From: Cognataquiflexum rubidum
Lineage (GTDB): Bacteria > Bacteroidota > Bacteroidia > Cytophagales > Cyclobacteriaceae
Direction: 5' to 3'
DNA length: 64,000 nucleotides
Assembly (NCBI RefSeq): GCF_022538115.1
Contig: NZ_JAKZAL010000024.1
Span: 17,307 to 81,306, forward strand
This document shows, piece after piece, positions 26,367 through 35,152 of the stretch; within the stretch, counting starts at the first letter, position 1, and every line of letters begins with the position of its first letter. The notes under the pieces were generated by a model. It was given only the letters and a program-made list of their open reading frames with translations, did not search any database and had not been told where the DNA came from. A program made the position numbers and the translations under genes.

Positions 26367-27035
26367 TCAAAGAAGATTTTTGAGCGTGACCCAAATGGTT
26401 TCAAAAACTATCAAATGACCTTCTTCGGTAGGATGGATTCCGTCGGGTAGGTTGAGGTCAGGGTTCCCTGCCACACCTTCCAATAAAAATGGAATCAATT
26501 CGACATTTTCTTCAGCAGCTGTTTGGGGAAATAATTCTGAAAATTCTTTGGTGTATTCCTGTCCCATGTTGGGGGGAATCTGCATTCCGGCCAAAACTAT
26601 AATTGTTTCAGGATATTTTCCCCGCACCAATTGGATGATTCCTTTCAGATTTTTCTTGGTCTCCGATGGAGTAATTCCGCGTAAACCATCATTTCCGCCT
26701 AATTCTAAAATAAAAATTGCCGGTTCTTCCTCCAAAAACCAATCCAAGCGGCTCAATCCGCTAGCTGTCGTTTCTCCACTCAATCCGGCATTGATGACTC
26801 TGTAGTTCAAACCAAGACTATCTATCCTAGCGGCGGTCAATCCCGGGAATGCGTCCTCGGCTTCAATTCCATATCCAGCTGTGAGGCTGTTCCCGAAAAA
26901 CAGGATTAGTTTTTTTGATTGAACTGTTTCAGTTTTTGAGGTTGATTCAGATTCAGATGTTTTTTCGTTTTTTGTGGAACATGATGGAAAAAGTATGAAA
27001 ATTAAGAATAGAATTGTTAGGAATGAGTGCTTCAT
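26367..27035 (-). CDS. SGNH/GDSL-family arylesterase lipoprotein (TesA-like)
   Basis: Predicted lipoprotein of 222 aa (lipobox FPSC at about residue 19, then a Ser/Thr/Lys linker). SGNH blocks: I, FFGNSLTAGYG with nucleophile Ser; II, Gly in INAGLSGET; III, LGGND; V, DGIHPTEEGH with catalytic Asp and His. Block I has Asn instead of the Asp of GDSL. TesA-like enzymes hydrolyse acyl esters and thioesters. In many bacteria tesA is divergent from a ybbA/ybbP ABC pair, and the same arrangement is seen here with two small genes in between. Confidence 0.85.
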   Translation of the reverse strand: MKHSFLTILFLIFILFPSCSTKNEKTSESESTSKTETVQSKKLILFFGNSLTAGYGIEAEDAFPGLTAARIDSLGLNYRVINAGLSGETTASGLSRLDWFLEEEPAIFILELGGNDGLRGITPSETKKNLKGIIQLVRGKYPETIIVLAGMQIPPNMGQEYTKEFSELFPQTAAEENVELIPFLLEGVAGNPDLNLPDGIHPTEEGHLIVFETIWVTLKNLL

Positions 27036-27046
27036 TGGAATTCATG

Positions 27047-27412
27047 TTAACTTTTTAAAATGATATAAGTCCACCCTGAAGGATTCACCTCTAATATAAA
27101 TGATTCAGATTGAGCTATCGATTTTATTTTATTCATTTCGTTAAGGAATATATCCTGGAATTCCTTATTTGGGATATTTCCCAGGCTTACTTTTATTAAC
27201 TTTTTTGGTGAACCATTAAGCAAAAGATCATTCTTGAAATCAATATCTTTTGAAATAACTATTATGCCATGTTCATCAGCAAATTTAGCTATGGTGGCAT
27301 CTTTTGTGTGATACCCATCTAAAACATTATTTACATGGATGGCTTCAAGACCCATTGAATTCAAAAATCTAACAAATTTGAATGAAATGTGGACGTCGCA
27401 CAAAAATTTCAT
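27047..27412 (-). CDS. DUF5615 PIN-like protein (probable toxin)
   Basis: 121-aa protein of the DUF5615 PIN-like family. Typical features: N-terminal LCDVHISFKFVRFLNSMG, then DATIAKFADEHGIIVISKDIDFKN, whose KD-x-DF acid cluster belongs to the presumed nuclease site. The start overlaps the DUF433 gene by 4 bp. DUF433/DUF5615 pairs are regarded as toxin-antitoxin modules. Located 11 bp upstream of the arylesterase gene on the same strand. Confidence 0.78.
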   Translation of the reverse strand: MKFLCDVHISFKFVRFLNSMGLEAIHVNNVLDGYHTKDATIAKFADEHGIIVISKDIDFKNDLLLNGSPKKLIKVSLGNIPNKEFQDIFLNEMNKIKSIAQSESFILEVNPSGWTYIILKS

Positions 27413-27636
27413 GCCATTTCTCTTATTGATTTACCTGAGATTGCCAATTTTGCAAATTCAAATACAGCTAAGAAATCTTCCTTTTCCAATTCAGGATGGT
27501 CTTCAAGGATTTCATCCATACCCATTCCGGATGCTGATAAGTCTAATAAAACCTCAACAGGCCACCTCATTCCTCTTATACATGGTTTTCCATGACATAT
27601 TTCAGGATCGATCGTTATTCGATTTTGATATTTCAT
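27409..27636 (-). CDS. DUF433 protein (probable antitoxin)
   Basis: 75-aa DUF433 protein with the usual ITIDPEICHGKPCIRGMR start and DEILEDHPELEKEDFLAVFEFA core, a small winged-helix-like DNA-binding fold. Coupled by a 4-bp overlap to the DUF5615 PIN-like gene. It probably neutralises that protein and represses the pair, by analogy with other antitoxins. Confidence 0.8.
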   Translation of the reverse strand: MKYQNRITIDPEICHGKPCIRGMRWPVEVLLDLSASGMGMDEILEDHPELEKEDFLAVFEFAKLAISGKSIREMA

Positions 27637-27775
27637 GATCTCGCTTTTCCCAAATCTACAATTTTTCAGCTATTTTGTTCAAACCCCATCCTTTCCTTTT
27701 ATATTTAAACCCAACGAATCAAACCATTTGGCCGTTTGATTGTGTTATTGTCAAAACCAATCCACAAAGATTTTT

Positions 27776-28453
27776 ATGAGCATATTGAGTGTAAAGGATG
27801 TGTCCAAAACCTACCAAAGCGGCACAAGAAAACTAACTGTTTTAGACCAGGTAAATTTTGATATCCAAGCAGGAGAAAGCATCTCCATCGTAGGCCCTTC
27901 GGGAAGTGGAAAAACCACTCTGCTCGGACTCTGTGCCGGATTGGATTCCGCAAGTACGGGATCTGTGGTTTTGGCAGGAAATGCATTTGAAAAGCTTTCC
28001 GAAGACCAAAGGGCCGAAGTCAGGAGCAAAAATATCGGATTCATTTTTCAGAATTTCCAATTGCTTCCTACCCTTACCGCCTTGGAAAATGTGATGGTAC
28101 CTCTTGAATTAAAGAAAAGAAAGGATGCAAAAGCAAAAGCTACGGAGCTATTGACCAAAGTGGGATTGGGAGACAGGATTACACATTACCCTTCCCAGCT
28201 TTCGGGGGGAGAGCAACAGCGTGTTTCCATCGCAAGGGCTTTTGCGAATGAACCGAAAATACTTTTTGCTGATGAACCTACCGGAAACTTGGATACCGAA
28301 ACCGGTGAGATGATCGAAGACCTTATTTTTGATATGAATAAAGAGCAAGGCACCACACTCATATTGGTCACCCACGATCCGGAATTAGCGAAAAGAACAA
28401 ACCGCATCATCAACATCAAAGGTGGTAAAATCCAGGAGGGCAGCCATGTCTGA
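27776..28453 (+). CDS. ABC transporter ATP-binding protein (YbbA/LolD type)
   Basis: ATPase of 225 aa. Walker A GPSGSGKTT, Q-loop FIFQNFQLLPTLTALENV, signature LSGGEQQR, Walker B ILFADEPTGNLD and H-loop LVTHD are all intact. ATG 27776 begins a typical MSILSVKDVSKTYQSG; the longer frame to 27740 lacks support. Overlaps the permease gene by 8 bp. With the TesA-like esterase on the other side it resembles the tesA-ybbA-ybbP arrangement, whose transported substrate is not settled. Confidence 0.92.
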   Translation: MSILSVKDVSKTYQSGTRKLTVLDQVNFDIQAGESISIVGPSGSGKTTLLGLCAGLDSASTGSVVLAGNAFEKLSEDQRAEVRSKNIGFIFQNFQLLPTLTALENVMVPLELKKRKDAKAKATELLTKVGLGDRITHYPSQLSGGEQQRVSIARAFANEPKILFADEPTGNLDTETGEMIEDLIFDMNKEQGTTLILVTHDPELAKRTNRIINIKGGKIQEGSHV

Positions 28454-30965
28454 TTTTTCTTGGGTATTGAAAATGGCCTTCCGGGATTTTAGAAAAAATT
28501 TCTCAAGGCTCCTCCTTTTTGTTTCTTCCATGGTCGTAGGAATTGCGGCCTTGGTGGGCATCAGTTCCTTTGGCGAAAACCTCAAAAAGGGGATCGACCA
28601 ACAATCCAAAGAGCTTGTCGGGGCTGATTTGGTCTTGGAAAATAACAAACCTCTTGGGCCACAGCCTACCGATTCTTTGGCAATTGCTACCGCAGAAGAA
28701 ATCAATTTTGCCAGTATGGTCGCATTCCCTTCCACAGGTGCAAGCCGACTGACGCAGGTTAGGGCACTTGAAGGAAATTTTCCTTTTTATGGAAAATTGG
28801 AAACCATCCCTGCCGAAGCGGAAGCTTCCTTTAGAAAGGGCGGCAAAAGGGCTTTGGTAGAAAAACTCCTCATGGCACAATTCAATGCCGTAATTGGGGA
28901 CAGCATCAAAGTGGGTAATCTTTCTTTTTATATAGAAGGAGAATTGCAGAAAGTTCCGGGACAAACCGGGATTACAGCCACTGTCGCTCCTGCGGTGTAT
29001 ATTCCGATGGAATATGTGGAGGCCACCGGACTGATCCAATACGGCAGCAGGCTTGAATATGTCAGGTATTATCAATTGGATGACTTGACCAATCCTGATG
29101 ACTTGGTGAAGAAATACGAGGAGCAATGGGAGGAAGAAAAAGTCGATGCAGACACCATTGAAGACCGGAAAAGGCAGACTGGACGTTCTTTCGAAAACTT
29201 ATCGAATTTTCTGAGTTTGGTTGCCTTTATCGCTTTACTTCTCGGATGTGTGGGAGTGGCGAGTGCAGTCAATGTTTTTGTAAAAGAGAAATTGGCTTCA
29301 GTAGCTGTGCTTAGATGTCTTGGCGTATCCGCTTGGACTGCGATGAAAATTTATCTGGTTCAGATCGTGATTATGGGTTTGGCAGGCGCGTTGTTTGGAT
29401 CACTTTTAGGGAGCATTTTGCAGTTTATTTTACCGACAGTTTTTGCGGATTTCCTTCCGGTGGATGTCACCATTGCACTTTCTTGGAAAAGTATAGGCTT
29501 TGGTGTAATCACCGGATTGTTGGTATCTATTTTATTTGCTTTGTTGCCTTTGTTGAAAATCAGAAAGGTATCTCCGATGGCTACTTTGCGGCCTGAGGAA
29601 GGAGAAACCAAGATCAACAAGGATCCCTTGCGTTGGGCGGTTGTGTTTGGCATTCTTTTGTTTGTCTTCGGGTTCAGCTTTTACCTGCTCAATGGATGGA
29701 AGCAAGCACTCGGTTTTACCGGATTTGTGGTTTTTGCCTTCCTGATTCTTTGGACTGTTGCGATAGGGATTATGTGGCTGATCCGGAAGTTTCTGCCGAT
29801 TTCACTGCAGTATCCTTTCAGACAATCTTTGGCTAATCTGTATCGACCAAACAACCAAACTGTTTCTCTGATTGCGACAATCGGATTGGGTACGGCCATG
29901 ATCAGTACCTTGTTTTTTGTCCAAAACCAATTGTTGGATGAAGCGAAGTTTGCAGACAAAAAGGACCAACCAAACATGCTGCTTTTTGACATCCAAACGC
30001 ATCAGGTAGAAGCTGTAGCTGATAAGATCAGAAGCAAAGACCTTCCCATCATGCAGCAAGTGCCTATTGTAACCATGGGACTGGAGTCAATCAACGGCCT
30101 TACCAAAAAAGGAAATGACACTTTGCCTGAAGAGGAAAAACGTTCTCGGGGATTATACAACAGGGAATTTCGGGTAACCTACAGAGACACTTTGATCAGT
30201 TCTGAAAGACTGTTGAACGGAGAGCTAAGGAAAGTAACCAATCCCGGTGATTCTGTATTTGTCTCTTTCGATCAGGGATACGCCACGCGAACAGGGATCA
30301 AATTGGGCGATGAAATTATCTTCAATGTGCAGGGAAGACCCATTACGACTTATGTAGGAAGTTTTCGGGATGTGAAGTTCAATCAGGTCTCGACTAATTT
30401 TCTTGTCTTATTTCCTGAAAATGTCCTGAACAATGCGCCGAAGTTTCATGTGCTGATTACCAAAACCAAAAATGACCGACAGGCAGCAGACGTGCAGTCG
30501 GAAATTGTGAGGGAGTTTCCAAATATCTCCGTGATCAACCTGGGGGCCATAGTAGAAACATTGGAAGAAATCCTCGGCAAGATCAGCTTTGTAATTCAAT
30601 TTATGGCCTTTTTCAGCATTATTACCGGGATTTTGGTTTTGATCAGCTCATTGATCATCAGCAAGTACCAAAGGATGCGGGAAAGTATTTTGCTACGGAC
30701 ACTTGGTGCTGACAGTGGTTTGGTCAGCAAGATCAATACCTTGGAATATTTCTTTTTGGGTTCTTTGGCTTCACTGAGCGGGATTTTGCTTTCCTTTTTG
30801 GCAACATGGTTGCTTAGTGAGTTTGTGTTTGAGTTGCCATTTAGAGGTGCATACAAAGAAGCGTTGATAGTCTATGTAGCCATTACGGCATTGACAATTT
30901 TGCTAGGCTGGCTCAATGGTCGCAAAATCGTGAAGATGCCTCCTATGGAGATTTTGAGGGGGTAG
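28446..30965 (+). CDS. FtsX-like ABC transporter permease (YbbP type)
   Basis: Large permease of 839 aa with an N-terminal membrane helix, a periplasmic domain (about 50-250), then two FtsX-like blocks of three to four helices (about 260-370 and 720-835), and further helices in the middle: the YbbP layout with two FtsX domains. The start ATG 28446 overlaps the ATPase stop by 8 bp. It should form a complex with the ATPase encoded just before. Substrate unknown; lipid or cell-envelope export is a common suggestion for the family. Confidence 0.88.
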   Translation: MSDFSWVLKMAFRDFRKNFSRLLLFVSSMVVGIAALVGISSFGENLKKGIDQQSKELVGADLVLENNKPLGPQPTDSLAIATAEEINFASMVAFPSTGASRLTQVRALEGNFPFYGKLETIPAEAEASFRKGGKRALVEKLLMAQFNAVIGDSIKVGNLSFYIEGELQKVPGQTGITATVAPAVYIPMEYVEATGLIQYGSRLEYVRYYQLDDLTNPDDLVKKYEEQWEEEKVDADTIEDRKRQTGRSFENLSNFLSLVAFIALLLGCVGVASAVNVFVKEKLASVAVLRCLGVSAWTAMKIYLVQIVIMGLAGALFGSLLGSILQFILPTVFADFLPVDVTIALSWKSIGFGVITGLLVSILFALLPLLKIRKVSPMATLRPEEGETKINKDPLRWAVVFGILLFVFGFSFYLLNGWKQALGFTGFVVFAFLILWTVAIGIMWLIRKFLPISLQYPFRQSLANLYRPNNQTVSLIATIGLGTAMISTLFFVQNQLLDEAKFADKKDQPNMLLFDIQTHQVEAVADKIRSKDLPIMQQVPIVTMGLESINGLTKKGNDTLPEEEKRSRGLYNREFRVTYRDTLISSERLLNGELRKVTNPGDSVFVSFDQGYATRTGIKLGDEIIFNVQGRPITTYVGSFRDVKFNQVSTNFLVLFPENVLNNAPKFHVLITKTKNDRQAADVQSEIVREFPNISVINLGAIVETLEEILGKISFVIQFMAFFSIITGILVLISSLIISKYQRMRESILLRTLGADSGLVSKINTLEYFFLGSLASLSGILLSFLATWLLSEFVFELPFRGAYKEALIVYVAITALTILLGWLNGRKIVKMPPMEILRG

Positions 30966-31018
30966 ACTAGGTAGTTATCCGCAATCATGCCGGAAACCAA
31001 ATATTCTTTATTTATTGG

Positions 31019-31053
31019 GACGGAAGACGGAAGACCGAAGACGGAAGACCGAT
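31019..31053. repeat. Low-complexity GGAAGAC repeat
   Basis: Several copies of GGAAGACC/GGAAGACGG in a row, related to the GTCGGAAGACCCCC part of the 42-bp dispersed repeat. Non-coding. Confidence 0.65.
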
Positions 31054-31055
31054 GT

Positions 31056-31089
31056 GGCCTTTGGGAATAAAATTCTCAAAGGCCTTTTT
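31056..31089 (+). terminator. Terminator after the permease gene
   Basis: Stem GGCCTTTGGG (31056-31065) / CTCAAAGGCC (31075-31084) followed by five T. Confidence 0.8.
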
Positions 31090-31121
31090 ATTTACTTTCC
31101 ATTCCTGTATTTCACTTTTCT

Positions 31122-31152
31122 TTTGGTAGACTGCCATTAAAAACTATTTTTG
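31122..31152 (+). promoter_or_regulatory. Bacteroidota-type promoter of the gene at 31181
   Basis: TTTG (31122-31125) and TATTTTTG (31145-31152) are separated by exactly 19 bp, the consensus -33/-7 arrangement (TTTG-N19-TAnnTTTG) for this phylum. Predicted transcript start is near 31160, about 20 bp before the ATG. Confidence 0.75.
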
Positions 31153-31180
31153 TCTTACATAAATAAAACCAATAAAAAAC

Positions 31181-31630
31181 ATGAATACAATTAGAAATTT
31201 TGCAATTATTTTGATTTTTGGTCTTTTTATTTCAATTCAGGCTTATGCCCAAGTCCATGTTGGAGTGTACAATAGTGGTCTATTTAGTCAAATCGGAGTT
31301 GGAACAGATAATGAGAAAAAGTATTTTGGTGAATTAAGGTTCCTCGCAACGGACCTACTTGATACTCCTCTTGGAGTCGAAGGAATGTTTCATAGAAATT
31401 TTAAGAGGTCAGATTGGGTTAATTTACATGCAGGCGTAATGTTAGGCGTATTTGAAAATGGAGGAGCAAGAGTTGGATTGCCTTTAGGGTTGACTTTTAA
31501 ACCCATACAAGAACATAAGAATTTTTCAATTCTTATGGAAGCAACACCGAATGTGAATTTTGATATTGGAATGATTGGATTTAGAGGAAATATCGGTCTG
31601 CGCTACACTTTCAGGAAGGAAAAAGAGTAG
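31181..31630 (+). CDS. Small exported beta-barrel-like protein
   Basis: 149-aa exported protein. Signal peptide MNTIRNFAIILIFGLF with a cleavage-like AYAQ. The mature part is rich in alternating Gly/aromatic strands (VHVGVYNSGLFSQIGVG; GFRGNIGLRYTF at the end), as in small outer-membrane barrels. No named family recognised. It has its own consensus promoter and is closed by a strong terminator, so it is a single-gene unit. Confidence 0.6.
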   Translation: MNTIRNFAIILIFGLFISIQAYAQVHVGVYNSGLFSQIGVGTDNEKKYFGELRFLATDLLDTPLGVEGMFHRNFKRSDWVNLHAGVMLGVFENGGARVGLPLGLTFKPIQEHKNFSILMEATPNVNFDIGMIGFRGNIGLRYTFRKEKE

Positions 31631-31653
31631 TATATAGGCCTCCTAAATGACAG

Positions 31654-31691
31654 AACCGACTATCCTCTTCATTGGGATGGTCGGTTTTTTT
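31654..31691 (+). terminator. Terminator after the small exported protein
   Basis: A 12-bp stem AACCGACTATCC (31654-31665) / GGATGGTCGGTT (31675-31686) runs into seven T. It shows that the amidohydrolase cannot start at 31647. Confidence 0.88.
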
Positions 31692-31736
31692 ATTGGGTGG
31701 AAAAAGATTATTTTGATCCTGTCAAATCCACCAGCC

Positions 31737-33329
31737 ATGAAAAAAACATTGATTCTATTTGCTTTCAGCTTCTTTTTATTTGCCTCAGAGATTTTTTCCC
31801 AGATCATGCCTTCTCCTGACAGAAAGGAAGGGGACGGCCCGTATGACAAGCTGATCCTTCGAGGAGTAACATTGATCGATGGGACAGGCTCACCGCCAAT
31901 CGGTCCTATCGATATTGTTGTCCAAAAGAACAGGATCACGGAAATAACCGTCGTAGGTTATCCCGGTATTCCCATCAAAGAAGACAAAAGGCCGAAAGCC
32001 GGGCCAAATGACAAAGTGATGGAACTTGCAGGACATTACCTTTTGCCGGGATTCATTGACATGCACGGGCATATAGGAGGTTCAGGACAGGGCACTCCCG
32101 CTGAATATGTTTTCAAACTTTGGATGTCACATGGCATCACTACTGTAAAAGACCCCTCTGCAAGTAATGGACTGAGTTGGGTGCTTGACCATAAGAGAAA
32201 ATCCGCCGCCAACACCATCACAGCACCGCGTTTGTTTGCGTACACAAGTTTTGGGCAGGGTTCAGAAAAACCCATCACCAATGCCGCTGAGGCCAGGGTT
32301 TGGGTAAATGAAAATGCCAAAAAAGGAGCTGACGGTATCAAATTCTTTGGTGCAAAACCTGAAGTGATGCAGGCAGCATTGGAAGAAAACAAAAGAATCG
32401 GTTTGAGGTCTTCGATGCATCATGCGCAGATGGACGTGGCGAGATGGAATGTTCTCCATTCTGCAAGGGCAGGACTGACTACGATGGAGCATTGGTATGG
32501 ACTTCCTGAAGCACTTTTTGCTGACAGGACCATTCAGGATTATAGGCTGGATTATAATTATCAGAATGAACAGCACAGATTTGCGGAAGCAGGAAAGCTT
32601 TGGAAGCAGGCTGCGCCGCCGTATTCAGAGCATTGGAATAAGGTGATGCAGGAGTTGTTGGATCTGGATTTTACTTTGGATCCCACTTTCAATATCTATG
32701 AGGCAAACCGGGACCTGATGCGGGCGAGAAGGGCAGAGTGGCATGAGGAATATACACTTCCTTCCTTATGGAGATTTTACAAACCAAGCCGTGAATCCCA
32801 CGGATCCTATTGGTTTGATTGGACTACAGAAGAGGAGATCCAATGGAAGGAAAATTACCGACTTTGGATGACTTTTGTCAATGAGTACAAAAACCGTGGA
32901 GGACGAGTGACGACGGGTTCAGATTCCGGATTCATTTATCAATTGTATGGATTTGCCTATATCAGGGAAATGGAATTGCTCAGGGAAGCTGGATTTCATC
33001 CTTTGGAAGTCATCAGGTCCTCGACCATGTATGCCGCGGAGGCTTTGGGAATGGAAAATGAAATCGGAACTGTGGAAGTTGGGAAATTAGCCGATTTCGT
33101 GATTTTGGAAGAAAACCCACTTCAAAACCTCAAGGTTTTATATGGCACCGGCGCTATCCGGATTGATGAAAACAATGAACCGATCAGAGTTGGCGGGGTA
33201 AAGTATACCGTGAAGGATGGAATAGTATATGATGCCAAACAACTCTTGCAGGATGTCCGTACGCTGGTACAACAGCACAAAGACCGGGAAGAATCCAGGA
33301 AATTGAAACAGCCGGGTTTGGATTGGTGA
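31737..33329 (+). CDS. Secreted amidohydrolase-family metal-dependent hydrolase
   Basis: 530-aa exported enzyme of the amidohydrolase superfamily. ATG 31737 starts a signal peptide (MKKTLILFAFSFFLFASEIF, then SQ); the frame from 31647 would lie in a terminator. Metal-site motifs: GFIDMHGH (H-x-H), Lys in GADGIKFFG, SMHHAQ and TTMEHW histidines, and Asp in TTGSDSG. Close in layout to imidazolonepropionase-like secreted amidohydrolases of Bacteroidota, which may act on cyclic dipeptides or similar amides. Substrate not assigned. Confidence 0.87.
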   Translation: MKKTLILFAFSFFLFASEIFSQIMPSPDRKEGDGPYDKLILRGVTLIDGTGSPPIGPIDIVVQKNRITEITVVGYPGIPIKEDKRPKAGPNDKVMELAGHYLLPGFIDMHGHIGGSGQGTPAEYVFKLWMSHGITTVKDPSASNGLSWVLDHKRKSAANTITAPRLFAYTSFGQGSEKPITNAAEARVWVNENAKKGADGIKFFGAKPEVMQAALEENKRIGLRSSMHHAQMDVARWNVLHSARAGLTTMEHWYGLPEALFADRTIQDYRLDYNYQNEQHRFAEAGKLWKQAAPPYSEHWNKVMQELLDLDFTLDPTFNIYEANRDLMRARRAEWHEEYTLPSLWRFYKPSRESHGSYWFDWTTEEEIQWKENYRLWMTFVNEYKNRGGRVTTGSDSGFIYQLYGFAYIREMELLREAGFHPLEVIRSSTMYAAEALGMENEIGTVEVGKLADFVILEENPLQNLKVLYGTGAIRIDENNEPIRVGGVKYTVKDGIVYDAKQLLQDVRTLVQQHKDREESRKLKQPGLDW

Positions 33330-33475
33330 AATTGAGTGCCAAGAACCAAGTATCAAATACTAAGTACCAAGTTGACTTAGGTTTATACAGATGTAGGATC
33401 CACAATCAGAAAGTAAATTCAAATATATTTTCCAATACCTGGTACTTGGTACACTATACTACGTAAAACAATACT

Positions 33476-34276
33476 ATGCCTCACATTCAGCTCAACACGA
33501 CAAAGCTTTTTTATATCAAAGAAGGAGAAGGAAAAGAAGTAATCGTCTTCTCACATGGATTACTTTGGAGTCATAAAATGTTTCAGAGTCAGATTGATTT
33601 TTTAAAACAGAATTATACCGTCATCGCTTATGACCACAGAGGACAAGGACAATCTGAAGTGACTGACGGACCCATTGACATGGATTTGCTGACTTTGGAT
33701 GCCGTGGAGCTGATAGATAAACTTGTAGGCAAACCGGTTCATTTTGTTGGGCTTTCTATGGGTGGATTTATTGGGATGCGGCTTGCGGCTAGATTTCCTG
33801 AAAAAGTAAAAAGTCTGGCTTTGCTAGAAACTTCTGCAAGTCCTGAACCCGTAGAAAACTTTCCAAAGTATAAACTTCTGAACGGGATCGTCAAATGGTT
33901 CGGCATTATTCCAACAGTTGCAGGGTCGGTGATGAAGATCATGTTTGCACAAAGTTGGCTCGAAAATCCGCAAAATGGGGATGCCTACAAAAAATGGATA
34001 AAGGAAATTCAATCCAATAAAAAATCCATCACCAAATCCGTGGAGGCTGTTATCCATAGGAAGGGAATAGAAGAAGAAATCAGACAAATCAAATGTCCGA
34101 CCATGATCGTGGTGGGAGATGAGGATGTGGCCACCAAGCCCGAAAAAGCAAAGTTTATCCAAATGTCTATTCCCAATTCGGTATTGCACATGGTACCGGG
34201 AGCGGGTCATAGCAGCTGCATCGAAAAACCCGATGAAATCAATAGGCTCATTGGGGATTGGATGAGGCAGTTTTAA
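33476..34276 (+). CDS. Alpha/beta hydrolase
   Basis: 266-aa cytoplasmic hydrolase. Oxyanion region FSHGLLWSHKMF, nucleophile elbow GLSMGGFIG, Asp in VGDEDVATKP, and His in PGAGHSSCIEKP complete the catalytic triad. Overall pattern is that of the 3-oxoadipate enol-lactonase/haloperoxidase-like group. It lies alone between repeats, downstream of the amidohydrolase. Substrate unknown. Confidence 0.87.
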   Translation: MPHIQLNTTKLFYIKEGEGKEVIVFSHGLLWSHKMFQSQIDFLKQNYTVIAYDHRGQGQSEVTDGPIDMDLLTLDAVELIDKLVGKPVHFVGLSMGGFIGMRLAARFPEKVKSLALLETSASPEPVENFPKYKLLNGIVKWFGIIPTVAGSVMKIMFAQSWLENPQNGDAYKKWIKEIQSNKKSITKSVEAVIHRKGIEEEIRQIKCPTMIVVGDEDVATKPEKAKFIQMSIPNSVLHMVPGAGHSSCIEKPDEINRLIGDWMRQF

Positions 34277-34350
34277 TTTTAATGGTTATCCATTTCTTTG
34301 GCAGAAACCCCGTATCCTCTTCATCCGGGACGGATCCCGATAGCTCAAGA

Positions 34351-34392
34351 CGAAGTCGGAAGACCCCCGCCTGTCGTCGGGCAGGGATGTAC
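34351..34392. repeat. 42-bp dispersed repeat, copy 2
   Basis: Exact copy of 26203-26244. It is preceded by TCCCGATAGCT (34335-34345), half of the palindrome that is complete at 60281-60298, so two repeat families meet here. Confidence 0.85.
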
Positions 34393-34527
34393 AGGGCATT
34401 TAAGTCCGCACCCCAGAATTTGAATAGATTTCAAAATTTTTGGCATCATTGCGTACGTACAGATTAATTTTTTTTAGATTATTTCAAATAAATTTTTGAA
34501 AAACAGAAATCATTTGAAACTTTTTGG

Positions 34528-34556
34528 TACATTTGCATGTATATACATTTAATACA
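34528..34556 (+). promoter_or_regulatory. marR promoter -7 box and overlapping MarR-type operator
   Basis: TACATTTG (34528-34535) matches the TAnnTTTG -7 box. It is followed directly by ATGTATATACATTTAATACA (34537-34556), which contains the perfect palindrome ATGTATATACAT. Seventeen of 20 bases match the site before yceI (35041-35060). Binding here would cover the transcript start, as in autorepression. No good -33 box at the standard distance was found. Confidence 0.6.
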
Positions 34557-34572
34557 AAGACATTTTATACAC

Positions 34573-35022
34573 ATGAGATTGGAAGACGAAATACAGCAAA
34601 AGGAATTTAAAGATGACTACAACAAAGCCATCGTAAATATTCTTTTTACGCAAAGCTATATCGTCACAAAGCAAAACAATCTCTTTAAGCCTTATGGTCT
34701 TTCACCGGAGCAATACAATGTGTTGAGGATCCTAAGGGGGCAAAACGGAAATCCCATTACAGTTTCTTCGATACAAGATAGGATGCTGAATAAAATGTCA
34801 AATGCATCCCGCTTAGTAGAAAAGTTAAAACAAAAAGGGCTTGTCCTCAGGGAAGAATGCCCCGCAGATAGACGTCAGGTTGATATCATGATTACTGAAA
34901 AGGGTCTTCAATTGCTCAACCAACTTCAAGAGGAAATTCTGAATCAAAACAATAACCTGATACAATTAAACCAGGAGGAAGTCAGTCAGTTGAATTTTCT
35001 GCTTGACAAACTACGGGGTTAA
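34573..35022 (+). CDS. MarR family transcriptional regulator
   Basis: 149-aa winged-helix regulator. ATG 34573 is chosen because the ATG at 34537 would coincide with the predicted transcript start and operator. MarR features: LSPEQYNVLRILRG, recognition region DRMLNKMSNASRLVEKL, and wing with LVLREECPADRRQVDI followed by TEKG. A single Cys lies in the wing. The next genes encode YceI, MhqO-like and MhqD-like proteins, so it probably works like MhqR, sensing quinone or other electrophile stress. The shared site in front of marR and yceI supports local control. Confidence 0.88.
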   Translation: MRLEDEIQQKEFKDDYNKAIVNILFTQSYIVTKQNNLFKPYGLSPEQYNVLRILRGQNGNPITVSSIQDRMLNKMSNASRLVEKLKQKGLVLREECPADRRQVDIMITEKGLQLLNQLQEEILNQNNNLIQLNQEEVSQLNFLLDKLRG

Positions 35023-35039
35023 AAAAATTTATCTATAAA

Positions 35040-35060
35040 CATGTCTATACATTTAATGTA
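35040..35060 (+). promoter_or_regulatory. MarR-type operator upstream of yceI
   Basis: ATGTCTATACATTTAATGTA (35041-35060) nearly repeats the site overlapping the marR promoter and includes the inverted repeat ATACAT-TTA-ATGTAT (35047-35061). It lies about 95 bp before the yceI start, where it could block or overlap a promoter. Confidence 0.6.
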
Positions 35061-35152
35061 TCGACTCTTTAAAAAACCTTTATTGTGACTTTGGGTTGCA
35101 ATAAGGAGACAACAGAAACAAACCTTTATCAATAAATTAAACAAACAAAAGT

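Noticed and set aside
26180..26404. 74-codon minus-strand frame
   Set aside because: Overlaps the dispersed repeat and the end of the esterase gene; no coding features.
31647..31736. Upstream start of the amidohydrolase
   Set aside because: The segment contains a strong terminator hairpin; the signal peptide begins at 31737.
34258..34467. 69-codon plus-strand frame
   Set aside because: Consists of the 42-bp dispersed repeat and palindrome half, not protein-like.
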